14,398 nucleotides of DNA from Candidatus Pacearchaeota archaeon (lineage in GTDB: Archaea; Nanobdellota; Nanobdellia; Pacearchaeales; GW2011-AR1): positions 1 to 14,398 of the forward strand of contig JAFCDM010000012.1 of NCBI GenBank assembly GCA_017609695.1, given 5' to 3'. Positions 1 through 5,867 of this stretch are shown one piece after another. The notes under the pieces are model-generated. The model saw only the letters and a program-made list of their open reading frames with translations. It was not told the DNA's origin and made no database searches. Position 1 is the first letter of the stretch, and the number at the start of each line of letters is the position of its first letter. The position numbers and the translations under genes were made by a program.

Positions 1-294
1 AGAAGAACAATTTTAAGACAATCATCTGAATTACAAAAATTTATTTTAAAGTGCCATAAGAGAACTCAAGAAAATAAACCGATTAAAACTCATTCAAGAG
101 ATTTAATAATTGTTCCTCAAATCGTTGGATTAAAAATTCATATTTATAATGGAAGAACATTTTTTCCTGTTCAAATTGAAAAGGAAATGTTAGGGCATAG
201 ATTAGGAGAATTTTCAGTTACTAGAACTAAAGTTAAACATGGAGCAGCAGGAGTTGGTGCAACTCGTTCAAGTGCTGCTTTAAGTGTGAAATAA
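1..294 (+). CDS. rps19: Ribosomal protein uS19 (S19), 5' end outside window
   Basis: The first 97 complete codons of the window read in frame to a TAA at 292-294. The protein is the C-terminal bulk of uS19, a small-subunit head protein near the decoding region. The family core is clear: THSRDLIIVPQIVGL, then YNGRTFFPVQI, GHRLGEFSVTR and the closing VKHGAAGVGATRSSAAL, which matches the archaeal/eukaryotic uS19 tail. The start codon lies upstream of the window. The uL22 gene starts one base after the stop, so the two are cotranscribed and probably coupled in translation. Nothing looks damaged in the visible part. Confidence 0.95.
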   Translation, partial: RRTILRQSSELQKFILKCHKRTQENKPIKTHSRDLIIVPQIVGLKIHIYNGRTFFPVQIEKEMLGHRLGEFSVTRTKVKHGAAGVGATRSSAALSVK

Positions 295-295
295 A

Positions 296-880
296 ATGGA
301 AGAAGAAAAAATAGAAAAACAAATAGCTAAAGATATAACTAAAACAGAAGATAAAGTTAGTGAACACCAGATAACCCAAAAACAAGCAGATACAGAAATA
401 AAACAAGAAGTAAAAGAAGATATTAAAGAAACAAAAGAAAAAGATAAAAAACCAGAAAAACCGATTGTGAAATCTGGTGTAAAAAAAACAGAGGCTGTTG
501 TAAATGGGAGAAACCTATCTATTTCAACAAAACATTCAATTGCAATTTGTAACTTGATTCGGGGCAAAAATATTGATAAAATTATTCCAATCTTAGAGCA
601 AGTTGAAAAAATGAAAAAACCTATTCCAATGAGAGGAGAAATCCCTCATAAAAAAGGGATGATGTCTGGAAGATATCCTGTAAAAGCTGTTAAAGAATTC
701 ATTAAATTATTAAAAAGTTTGAGAGCAAATGCTCTTGTTAATGAATTAGAATTAGAAAGATATAAAATTTTTTGTAAAGCAAATATTGCCTCAAGGCCAT
801 ATAAAAGATTTGGAAAAGGAAGATTTAAAAGAACCAATGTTCAGATTAAATTAATCCCTATAATGGGAAAAAAGAAATAA
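296..880 (+). CDS. rpl22: Ribosomal protein uL22 (L22) with long charged N-terminal extension
   Basis: 194 aa. uL22 lines the peptide exit tunnel of the large subunit. The family core begins near residue 68 (VNGRNLSISTKHS) and runs through IRGKNIDKI, the HKKG stretch and GRYPVKAVKEFIKLLKSL. The C-terminal part ends in a basic stretch. Residues 1-65 are an extension made almost only of Lys, Glu, Asp, Thr and Gln, in place of the short N-terminus I know from other archaeal uL22; it is probably disordered. The ATG is one base after the uS19 stop (TAA-A-ATG). In the usual archaeal order uS3 follows; here uS17 follows at once, because uS3 lies near 7968. Confidence 0.93.
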   Translation: MEEEKIEKQIAKDITKTEDKVSEHQITQKQADTEIKQEVKEDIKETKEKDKKPEKPIVKSGVKKTEAVVNGRNLSISTKHSIAICNLIRGKNIDKIIPILEQVEKMKKPIPMRGEIPHKKGMMSGRYPVKAVKEFIKLLKSLRANALVNELELERYKIFCKANIASRPYKRFGKGRFKRTNVQIKLIPIMGKKK

Positions 881-881
881 A

Positions 882-1211
882 ATGGAAAATAAAAAAGCAA
901 ACCAAATTGAATGTAATGACAAATTTTGCTCAAAACATGGAAAATTAAGTATTCGTGGTAGAAGTTTTAAGGGAAAAGTTATAAGAAAATTCCCTAAAAG
1001 AATTTGTATTGAGTTTGAAAGAACTGTTTATATTAAAAAATATGAGCGATACTCTAAGAGAAAAACAAAGCTTCATGCTCGATTACCAGATTGTATGGCT
1101 CAAGATGTTAATATTGGAGATTATGTTGAAATTAGAGAATGTAGGCCGATTAGTAAAATAATCCATTTTTGTTTTGTTAAAAAAATACAAAGTAAGGGGG
1201 CAGAAAAATGA
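882..1211 (+). CDS. rps17: Ribosomal protein uS17 (S17)
   Basis: 109 aa, a primary 16S rRNA-binding OB-fold protein. Diagnostic stretches are GRSFKGKVIRKFPKRICIEFER, YIKKYERYSKRKTKLHARLPDC and DVNIGDYVEIRECRPISKIIHF, the archaeal/eukaryotic uS17 pattern, including the N-terminal CNDKFCSKHGKLSIRG segment. It starts one base after uL22. Its TGA overlaps the ATG of the next, unrecognised gene (ATGA), suggesting coupled translation. In most archaea it is preceded by uS3, uL29, aIF1 and rnp1; none of these lies upstream here. Confidence 0.93.
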   Translation: MENKKANQIECNDKFCSKHGKLSIRGRSFKGKVIRKFPKRICIEFERTVYIKKYERYSKRKTKLHARLPDCMAQDVNIGDYVEIRECRPISKIIHFCFVKKIQSKGAEK

Positions 1212-1534
1212 AAGGAGTCCTAGAAATAACAACAAAAAAAGAATTGTTAGGGTGTAAAAAATATCAAAGAATTAGATTTAGAGAGACTCCTCCTGGAAAA
1301 TATGAAGTTTTTGTTGGAGTTGTTTCAGAACCTTCTTGTAGTTGTGATTGTGCAGTATTAGTTAGAAATCCAATTACATTAATGAAACAAGGAGATGGAA
1401 TAATTGCAAGCAAAATTTTAGTATTAGATGATCTTAAAAAATGGAGATATGCCGCTATTGTGCATGAAATTCAACCTACAGATTCGAATTATGAATCTAT
1501 ATCAGGTGAATTAAATAAAGGAGTTTTAGAATAA
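1208..1534 (+). CDS. Unrecognised 108-aa protein between uS17 and uL14
   Basis: I do not recognise this family. It has an ATGA overlap with uS17, a G-rich Shine-Dalgarno-like run (GGGGG, 1196-1200) upstream, and ends one base before uL14, so it is built into the operon. The sequence is mixed alpha/beta-looking with a Cys cluster CSCDC (C44, C46, C48) plus C16, which could bind metal or iron. It has no signal peptide and no membrane segment. It begins MKGVLE and ends NKGVLE-stop; the DNA is similar at both ends, and its first 11 coding bases equal the start of the uL14 gene. It is not Rpp29 (rnp1), which normally sits near here: the Sm-like motif is not visible. Confidence 0.75.
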   Translation: MKGVLEITTKKELLGCKKYQRIRFRETPPGKYEVFVGVVSEPSCSCDCAVLVRNPITLMKQGDGIIASKILVLDDLKKWRYAAIVHEIQPTDSNYESISGELNKGVLE

Positions 1535-1549
1535 AATGAAAGGAGTATC
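1208..1549 (+). repeat. Short repeats at both ends of the 108-aa gene and at the uL14 start
   Basis: AAAATGAAAGGAGT occurs at the start of the 108-aa gene (ATG 1208) and at the start of uL14 (ATG 1536), 14 identical bases. At the 3' end of the 108-aa gene a third related stretch, AAAGGAGTTTTAGAATAA, matches its own beginning (AAAGGAGTCCTAGAAATAA) apart from two substitutions and one indel, and both encode KGVLE in frame. The 3' copy also provides a GGAG for uL14. It may be an insertion scar or chance similarity in an A/G-rich region. Confidence 0.4.
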
Positions 1550-1937
1550 TGCAAAATTAACTAGGGGATTAAATCTTGGAAGTTTGGTTCTAGCAAGTGA
1601 TAATAGTGGAGCAAGAATTGTTAGAATAGTAAGTGTAAAAGGCGGAAAAACAAAAAAAGGAAGACAACAATATGCTAAAATTGGGGATAGAGTGAAAATA
1701 TCTGTTAGAGCTGGAAATCCTGAAATGAAAGGACAGGTTTTTGATGCTGTTGTAATTAGACAAAAAAAGCCTTATAGAAGAAACACAGGTGAAAGAGTTG
1801 CTTTCATGGATAATGCTGTTGTATTATTAAAAGATGAGAAAGGGAATCCAAAGGGAACCCAAATTAAAGGCCCTATAGCTAAAGAAGTTTCTGAAAGATG
1901 GAAATTCTTAGGTAAAATAACTAAATTTGTATTATGA
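1536..1937 (+). CDS. rpl14: Ribosomal protein uL14 (L14)
   Basis: 133 aa, the usual archaeal length. uL14 sits at the subunit interface and contacts eL19 and uL3. Recognisable stretches are the N-terminal MKGVSAKLTRGLNLGS, ASDNSGARIVRIVSVKG, the KIGDRVKISVRAG strand pair and RNTGERVAFMDNAVVLL. GGAG lies 11 bases upstream of the ATG, within the end of the preceding gene. The TGA at 1935-1937 is followed four bases later by the uL24 ATG. Confidence 0.96.
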   Translation: MKGVSAKLTRGLNLGSLVLASDNSGARIVRIVSVKGGKTKKGRQQYAKIGDRVKISVRAGNPEMKGQVFDAVVIRQKKPYRRNTGERVAFMDNAVVLLKDEKGNPKGTQIKGPIAKEVSERWKFLGKITKFVL

Positions 1938-1941
1938 TAAA

Positions 1942-2421
1942 ATGAAAAAGAAATTTTCAGTTAAATGGATTGGAAGTAAACAACCAAGAAAACAAAGGAA
2001 ATACAGAGCTAATGCTCCATTACATATTAGACATAAATTAATGTCTGCAAATCTAAAAAAAGATTTAAAACAAAAATATGCTAAAAAAAGCATCCCTATA
2101 GTTAAAGGAGACAAAGTAAGGATTATGAAAGGGGAATTTAAAAAAAGAACTGGAAAAATAGAATCAGTAAATTTAAAAAAACTAAAAATAACAATGGAAG
2201 GAATTCAAAGAACTAAAAAAGATGGGACAAAGGTAAGTGTTTATTTTGACCCGTCAAATCTTCAAATTCAAGAATTAAATTTAGAGGATACAAAAAGGAA
2301 AGCTGTTTTGGAAAGGAAAATTAAGAAAAAAGAAGCTGAATTAAGCGAGAAGAAAGATGCTAATAAAATAAATAAAAAGGAGACTAATAACCAAGAAAAT
2401 GTCATATCTAAAAAGAAATAA
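1942..2421 (+). CDS. rpl24: Ribosomal protein uL24 (L24) with charged C-terminal tail
   Basis: 159 aa from ATG 1942. The frame is open further up to a TTG at 1927, but that would overlap uL14, and the family N-terminus starts near MKKKFSVKWIGSKQPRKQRK, so I take the ATG. uL24 is an early assembly protein of the large subunit near the tunnel exit. The KOW motif is at about residues 52-80 (IVKGDKVRIMKGEFKKRTGKI), followed by the archaeal extension with FDPSNLQIQELNLED. From about residue 116 the tail is nearly all Lys, Glu, Asn and Asp and probably disordered. The 3' end overlaps the eS4 start by 23 bases. Confidence 0.94.
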   Translation: MKKKFSVKWIGSKQPRKQRKYRANAPLHIRHKLMSANLKKDLKQKYAKKSIPIVKGDKVRIMKGEFKKRTGKIESVNLKKLKITMEGIQRTKKDGTKVSVYFDPSNLQIQELNLEDTKRKAVLERKIKKKEAELSEKKDANKINKKETNNQENVISKKK

Positions 2422-3055
2422 GATTGGGAAATTTTGGCCTATACCAAGAAAAGGAACAAAATACTTGGCTGTGCCTACACATAACAAAAATGATTCAATT
2501 CCTTTAGTGGTTGTTATGAGGGATATTCTTAAACTTGTTAAAATTAAAAAAGAATTAAAGAGATTAATAAATGAAAGAAAAATACAAATAAACCATAAAG
2601 AAATCAGGGAGACAAATTATCCTATTTGCTTATTTGATGTAATTAATTTTCCAGAATTAAAAAAGAATTATAAGGCAGTATTATCAAAAAATAAAAAGAT
2701 GAATTTTGAAGAGATTTCAGATAAAGAAGCTGAAACAAAAATCTTTAAGGTTATTAACAAAAAAATATTAGGAAAGAAAAAAATTCAACTAAATCTTATG
2801 CATGGAAAGAATATTATTTCTGATGAAAAAGTAAAAACAGGAGATTCTATTCTTTTAGATCTTAAAAATAATAAGATATTGAAAGTTATTCCAATGCAAG
2901 AGGGGAAAAATGTTTATGTGATTAAAGGGAAACATGCAGGTATTAAAGGTAAAATAAAAGAAATTTTATCTCGTGGTGGAAAATCTATTGCAAAAATAAT
3001 CTCAGAAGATGAAAAAATAAATGTTTGGATTAAAAATATAGTGGTGGTGGAATAA
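2399..3055 (+). CDS. rps4e: Ribosomal protein eS4 (S4e)
   Basis: 218 aa, somewhat shorter than the roughly 235-245 aa usual in archaea. Order of parts: a short basic N-terminus with WPIPRKGTKYLAVPTHNKNDSIPL, an S4-like RNA-binding segment (LVVVMRDILKL to RKIQINHKEIRETNYPICLFDVINF), the central eS4 domain, and a C-terminal KOW motif at about residues 170-195 (VYVIKGKHAGIKGKIKEI). The protein is absent from bacteria, one sign that this is an archaeon. It starts inside the uL24 tail (23-base overlap), with an AGGAG (2378-2382) roughly 16 bases upstream. A GGTGGTGG stretch at its end can act as ribosome-binding site for uL5. Confidence 0.93.
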   Translation: MSYLKRNKIGKFWPIPRKGTKYLAVPTHNKNDSIPLVVVMRDILKLVKIKKELKRLINERKIQINHKEIRETNYPICLFDVINFPELKKNYKAVLSKNKKMNFEEISDKEAETKIFKVINKKILGKKKIQLNLMHGKNIISDEKVKTGDSILLDLKNNKILKVIPMQEGKNVYVIKGKHAGIKGKIKEILSRGGKSIAKIISEDEKINVWIKNIVVVE

Positions 3056-3056
3056 A

Positions 3057-3611
3057 ATGGAACAAGAAATGATTAAACCAGCAAAACAAGAAAACGAGAA
3101 TAAACCTATTGAGAACAAGATGAGAGAAATTGAAATAGAAAAACTTGTTTTTAATTGTGGGGGAATTGGAGATAAACTTGAAAAATCAGTAAAATTACTT
3201 GAAATGATAACCAAAAGAAAAGTTTATAGGATAAAATCTAAAAGAAGGATTCCTGCCTTTACAATTTCTCCTGGAAAAGAAAGTGGATGTAAAGTAACCC
3301 TAAGAGATAAAAGTGAAATAACAAATTTATTAAAAAGATTTTTTGCAGTTTTAGAGGGGGAAATTTCAAATAAGAAAATAACCAATAATTGTGTTTGTTT
3401 TGGGATTCCAGAGTATATTGAAATCCCAGGATTAGAATATGATAGAGATATTGGAATTTTAGGTTTTGAGGTTGCTATTGCCTTTAAAAGAAAAGGTAAA
3501 AGGGTTAAGTCAAAGAAAATAAAAAGAGGGAAATATCCAAAAAGACAGGATGTTACTAAAAAAGAAATAATTGATTTTTTAAATAAAAATTTTGGAGTGG
3601 AGGTAATTTAA
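3057..3611 (+). CDS. rpl5: Ribosomal protein uL5 (L5)
   Basis: 184 aa. uL5 binds 5S rRNA in the central protuberance. Residues 1-22 are a charged extension; the core starts at MREIEIEKLVFNCGGIG, followed by KLLEMITKRKVYRIKSKRRIPAF, the glycine/lysine-containing ISPGKESGCKVTLR, and GIPEYIEIPGLEYDRDIGILGFEV. The start is one base after eS4. The last codons (LNKNFGVEVI-stop) contain GGAGTGGAGGT, a strong Shine-Dalgarno for whatever lies downstream. The same 33-base end recurs, with one mismatch, at the end of the next gene. Confidence 0.96.
   Translation: MEQEMIKPAKQENENKPIENKMREIEIEKLVFNCGGIGDKLEKSVKLLEMITKRKVYRIKSKRRIPAFTISPGKESGCKVTLRDKSEITNLLKRFFAVLEGEISNKKITNNCVCFGIPEYIEIPGLEYDRDIGILGFEVAIAFKRKGKRVKSKKIKRGKYPKRQDVTKKEIIDFLNKNFGVEVI
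3579..3611 (+). repeat. 33-nt direct repeat, copy 1 (end of uL5 gene)
   Basis: TTAAATAAAAATTTTGGAGT continues as GGAGGTAATTTAA to the uL5 stop. It is identical to 3805-3837 except one base (G versus A, changing Glu to Lys). It encodes LNKNFGVEVI-stop and carries the Shine-Dalgarno GGAGGT. The copies are 226 bases apart and bracket the 74-aa gene. Confidence 0.9.
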
Positions 3612-3612
3612 G

Positions 3613-3837
3613 ATGGAAGAATATGGGATATGTAAACTATTATCATATTGGAATGTTTTTGGGTGTACATGTAGAAGTTTAGGAACTCATTTAGCATTAT
3701 CTAATAATGATTTTGTATTGGGATCTTTATCTACTTTTCTGACTTTAGCTTGTGGAATTAATGCAATAACATACGAAAGAAAAGCTAAGAGATTAGAAGC
3801 ACAATTAAATAAAAATTTTGGAGTGAAGGTAATTTAA
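3613..3837 (+). CDS. Unrecognised 74-aa membrane-like protein between uL5 and uS14
   Basis: I do not recognise this protein. It has a strong Shine-Dalgarno (GGAGGT) about 9 bases upstream, inside the uL5 tail, and starts one base after the uL5 stop. Residues 1-20 hold three Cys (C7, C18, C20). Residues about 22-53 are hydrophobic (LALSNNDFVLGSLSTFLTLA) and could make one membrane helix or a short hairpin. Residues 55-65 are charged (ERKAKRLEAQ). The last ten residues, LNKNFGVKVI, copy the uL5 C-terminus (LNKNFGVEVI), as does the underlying DNA. uL5 and uS14 are normally adjacent, so this gene looks like an insertion that kept a copy of the ribosome-binding region uS14 needs. No signal peptide cleavage site is evident. 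Confidence 0.72.
   Translation: MEEYGICKLLSYWNVFGCTCRSLGTHLALSNNDFVLGSLSTFLTLACGINAITYERKAKRLEAQLNKNFGVKVI
3805..3837 (+). repeat. 33-nt direct repeat, copy 2 (end of 74-aa gene)
   Basis: Near-perfect copy of 3579-3611 (one substitution). Here the Shine-Dalgarno has become GAAGGT and lies just ahead of the uS14 ATG at 3840. Outside the 33 bases the flanks differ (GATTT versus CACAA on the left), so the boundary is sharp. Confidence 0.9.
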
Positions 3838-3839
3838 AT

Positions 3840-4075
3840 ATGACAACAAGTGATTGGAGAAAAGCATTGAAACAATTCAGAAAAAAACCTGCTATTAGGG
3901 CTAAATATATCAAACATAATAAACCTAAACAAAGAACAACCGGCCCGGCTTAGCTACTAAAAAATGCGAAAGATGCGGGAGATATGGGGCTATGATAAAT
4001 AGGTATGGGATTAATCTATGCAGGCATTGTTTTAGAGAGATTGCTGAAGAGTTAGGATTTAAAAAATATAGTTAA
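3840..4075 (+). pseudogene. rps14: Ribosomal protein uS14 (S14), reading frame broken
   Basis: From ATG 3840, 37 codons read MTTSDWRKALKQ ... KYIKHNKPKQRTTGPA and then hit TAG at 3951. The rest of uS14 continues in the -1 frame: ATKKCERCGRYGAMINRYG, then LCRHCFREIAEELGFKKYS and TAA at 4073-4075. The four zinc ligands (two CxxC pairs) are intact. At the break the DNA is CCGGCCCGGC (3940-3949), a perfect tandem pair of CCGGC. Removing one copy gives one open frame of 76 aa reading TTGLATKKC, with the spacing between the conserved Gly and the first Cys that I know from archaeal uS14. uS14 is essential and no other copy is in the window, so an assembly or sequencing error, a mixed population, or a real frameshift are all possible. 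Confidence 0.88.
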
Positions 4076-4076
4076 A

Positions 4077-4250
4077 ATGGAAAGAGACTCAAAAATCAAA
4101 GAAAGAAGGCTTTTTGCAGAAAGAAGAATAACAGAATTAGTTTCTACTTCTCTAAATCAGGGACTTTCAGTGATAAGGACATTAGGTTCAACTTATAATA
4201 TTACCCCTCCTAAATTCAAATTAAAGCCTTATAAATTTGGAGGATTTTAA
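4077..4250 (+). CDS. Unrecognised 57-aa protein between uS14 and uS8
   Basis: A short frame from ATG 4077 to TAA 4248-4250, one base after the uS14 stop and two before the uS8 ATG. The product is basic: an N-terminal charged helix (MERDSKIKERRLFAERRITE), a middle part SLNQGLSVIRTLGSTYNI, and a C-terminal TPPKFKLKPYKFGGF. No Shine-Dalgarno is visible, so translation would rely on reinitiation after uS14. Its 3' end, TTTGGAGGATTTT, supplies the strong ribosome-binding site for uS8. I know no family for it. The tight fit argues for a real gene, but at this length a chance frame cannot be excluded. Confidence 0.55.
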   Translation: MERDSKIKERRLFAERRITELVSTSLNQGLSVIRTLGSTYNITPPKFKLKPYKFGGF

Positions 4251-4252
4251 AA

Positions 4253-4624
4253 ATGTCACAAGATATTGTTGCAGACGCACTAAACCAAATAATGAATGCA
4301 AAAAAAGCTAGAAAACAAGAAGTAGTGATAACTAAACATTCAAAATTTCTTATAAGTATTTTAGAAATTGCTAAAGAATCTGGATTTTTGGATTATAAGG
4401 TTGAAGGAAGAAAAGTTAAAATTGAAATAAAAAACTTAAATGAACTTAAGGCAATTAAACCAAGATATACAGTCTCTACAAAAAAAATAAATCATTATGT
4501 AAAAAGATTTCTTCCAGCAAAAGATTTTGGATTTGTTATTATTTCAACAAATGAGGGTTTGATGAGACATTATGATGCTGAAGAAAAAAATCTTGGAGGA
4601 TGCTTAATTGCATATATGTTTTAA
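4253..4624 (+). CDS. rps8: Ribosomal protein uS8 (S8)
   Basis: 123 aa, slightly shorter than the usual 130 aa of archaea. uS8 binds the central domain of 16S rRNA. Recognisable are DIVADALNQIMNAKKARKQEV, the helix SKFLISILEIAKESGFL, KAIKPRYTVS and the C-terminal PAKDFGFVIISTNEGLMRH with the GGCLIAYMF end, typical of archaeal uS8. GGAGG lies 7 bases before the ATG. After the stop there is a 48-base gap before uL6, longer than the surrounding spacings. Confidence 0.96.
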   Translation: MSQDIVADALNQIMNAKKARKQEVVITKHSKFLISILEIAKESGFLDYKVEGRKVKIEIKNLNELKAIKPRYTVSTKKINHYVKRFLPAKDFGFVIISTNEGLMRHYDAEEKNLGGCLIAYMF

Positions 4625-4638
4625 AATGAAAATAACCC

Positions 4639-4647
4639 TTTTAAAAA
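4639..4647 (+). promoter_or_regulatory. Possible TATA box for uL6
   Basis: TTTTAAAAA lies 26 to 34 bases upstream of the uL6 ATG (4673), where an archaeal TATA box would give a leaderless transcript. uL6 has no Shine-Dalgarno. The surrounding CCTTTTAAAAAGG is nearly palindromic. The same CTTTAAAAA-like core occurs before the minus-strand Nudix-like gene and after secY. Confidence 0.35.
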
Positions 4648-4672
4648 GGCTTGACCAAAACCAAAATTTAAA

Positions 4673-5227
4673 ATGAAAAAGATAAAAGAAAACCTAAAAC
4701 AAGAAATTGAAATTCCTGAAGGAATAACCACAAGTTTAGATGAAAATATCTTAATCATGAAAAAACAAGATAAAGAATTAAGAAGAAGATTAAGTTCAAG
4801 GGTAAAAGTAAAAATTGAAAATAATAAAATAATACTTGAGTCTGGAACAAAAAGAAATGATAAAAGAAACTTTGGAACGATGAAGGCTCATATTAAAAAT
4901 ATGATTAAAGGTTTAACTGAGGGATTTAAATATAAATTACAGGTTTCTTCAGTTCATTTTCCTATGAATCTTGAAATTGATAAATCAAAAAATGAATTGG
5001 TAGTAAAGAATTTTCTAGGAGAGAAAAAAGATAGGAGAATAAAATTAGTCGCCGGTGTTGATATTAAATTAAATAATGATTTTGTTGAATTAGAATCTGA
5101 GGACATAGAAAAAGCAGGGCAATGTGCCACAAATATTGAAAAAGGAACAAAAGTTAGGAACAAAGATAGAAGAATATTTCAAGATGGGATTTTTATAATT
5201 GAAAAACCAGGGAGGAAGTTTTTGTAA
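4673..5227 (+). CDS. rpl6: Ribosomal protein uL6 (L6)
   Basis: 184 aa, the archaeal length. uL6 has two similar domains and sits near the factor-binding site. Seen here: IEIPEGITTSLDENILIMKK opening the first domain, then NFGTMKAHIKNMIKGLTEGF, the family signature region, and in the second domain NFLGEKKDRRIKLVAGVDIK with IEKAGQCATNIEK and KDRRIFQDGIFIIEKP. The ATG at 4673 overlaps the stop of a 16-codon frame that fills the gap after uS8. No Shine-Dalgarno is visible; a TATA-like stretch lies in the gap, so uL6 may start its own transcript. Confidence 0.95.
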   Translation: MKKIKENLKQEIEIPEGITTSLDENILIMKKQDKELRRRLSSRVKVKIENNKIILESGTKRNDKRNFGTMKAHIKNMIKGLTEGFKYKLQVSSVHFPMNLEIDKSKNELVVKNFLGEKKDRRIKLVAGVDIKLNNDFVELESEDIEKAGQCATNIEKGTKVRNKDRRIFQDGIFIIEKPGRKFL

Positions 5228-5229
5228 AA

Positions 5230-5865
5230 ATGGCAAAGAAAAAACAAAAATTTATGAGAACTGATTTTAATAAATATTCAAAATTGGGAGTAAGAAGAAA
5301 AAAGAAACAAAAATATAGAAAATCGAAAGGATTAGATAATAAAATAAGATTAAAAATGAAAGGGCATGTAAGAAATGTCAGTATTGGTTTTGGGGGAGAT
5401 AAGAAATTAAAAGGATTAGTTAAAGGACTAAAGCCAATTTTAGTTTATAATCTAAAAGATTTAAGAAAAGTTCAAGCTGGAGAAATTGTAGTAATTGCTA
5501 AAGTTGGAAAAAAGAAAAAAATAGAACTTTTTGATTATGCTATTAAAAACAATATAAAATTATCTGTTGATGCAAAAAAAAGTTTAGATAAGATTGAGGA
5601 TAAATTAAAAAAATCTAAAGATAAAAAAATGAAAAGAAAACTTAAAAGAATTGAAAAGGATAAAAAATCTAAAAAACAAGCTGAAAAAAAAGCAAAAGAT
5701 GAAATTAAAAAAGAAGAGGGGATTGAAGATAAACTAGAAGAATCTAAGGAAGAAAAACCAATATCTGATAAAAATTTAAGTGAGAAAAAGGATAGCCCAA
5801 GTGATAAGGCGGACATTGAAGATAAAAAACAAATTAAATCAAATAATTATGGGAGAGGAAATTAA
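5230..5865 (+). CDS. rpl32e: Ribosomal protein eL32 (L32e) with long charged C-terminal tail
   Basis: 211 aa against about 130 in most archaea. The core is residues 1-115: FMRTDFNKYSKLGVRRKKKQ, KYRKSKGLDNKIRLKMKGH, then GFGGDKKLKGLVKGLKPILV and NLKDLRKVQAGEIVVIAKVG with the closing KKIELFDYAIKNNIKLS. Residues 116-211 are a repetitive Lys/Glu/Asp/Ser tail, with heptad-like stretches that could form a charged helix. It is preceded by a strong GGGAGGAAG about 9 bases before the ATG. This protein is archaeal/eukaryotic only. Confidence 0.94.
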   Translation: MAKKKQKFMRTDFNKYSKLGVRRKKKQKYRKSKGLDNKIRLKMKGHVRNVSIGFGGDKKLKGLVKGLKPILVYNLKDLRKVQAGEIVVIAKVGKKKKIELFDYAIKNNIKLSVDAKKSLDKIEDKLKKSKDKKMKRKLKRIEKDKKSKKQAEKKAKDEIKKEEGIEDKLEESKEEKPISDKNLSEKKDSPSDKADIEDKKQIKSNNYGRGN

Positions 5866-5867
5866 AA

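Noticed and set aside
280..567. Long open frames on the minus strand within the ribosomal genes (here and at 5535-5816, 10258-10566 and others)
   Set aside because: They are antisense to well-recognised ribosomal proteins; their Phe/Ser/Leu-rich products are what the reverse of Lys/Glu codons gives.
1208..1534. 108-aa gene as RNase P subunit Rpp29 (rnp1)
   Set aside because: The position is close to where rnp1 often lies, but the sequence shows no Rpp29-like motif and has a Cys cluster that family lacks.
1927..1941. TTG start for uL24
   Set aside because: Would overlap uL14 and add MYYDK without family support; ATG 1942 fits better. The same logic applies to TTG 8992 (aIF1) and TTG 9851 (83-aa gene).
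3930..3960. Programmed -1 frameshift in uS14
   Set aside because: The needed shift is -1, but no X-XXY-YYZ slippery sequence sits at the junction and the perfect CCGGC duplication explains the break more simply. Not fully excluded.
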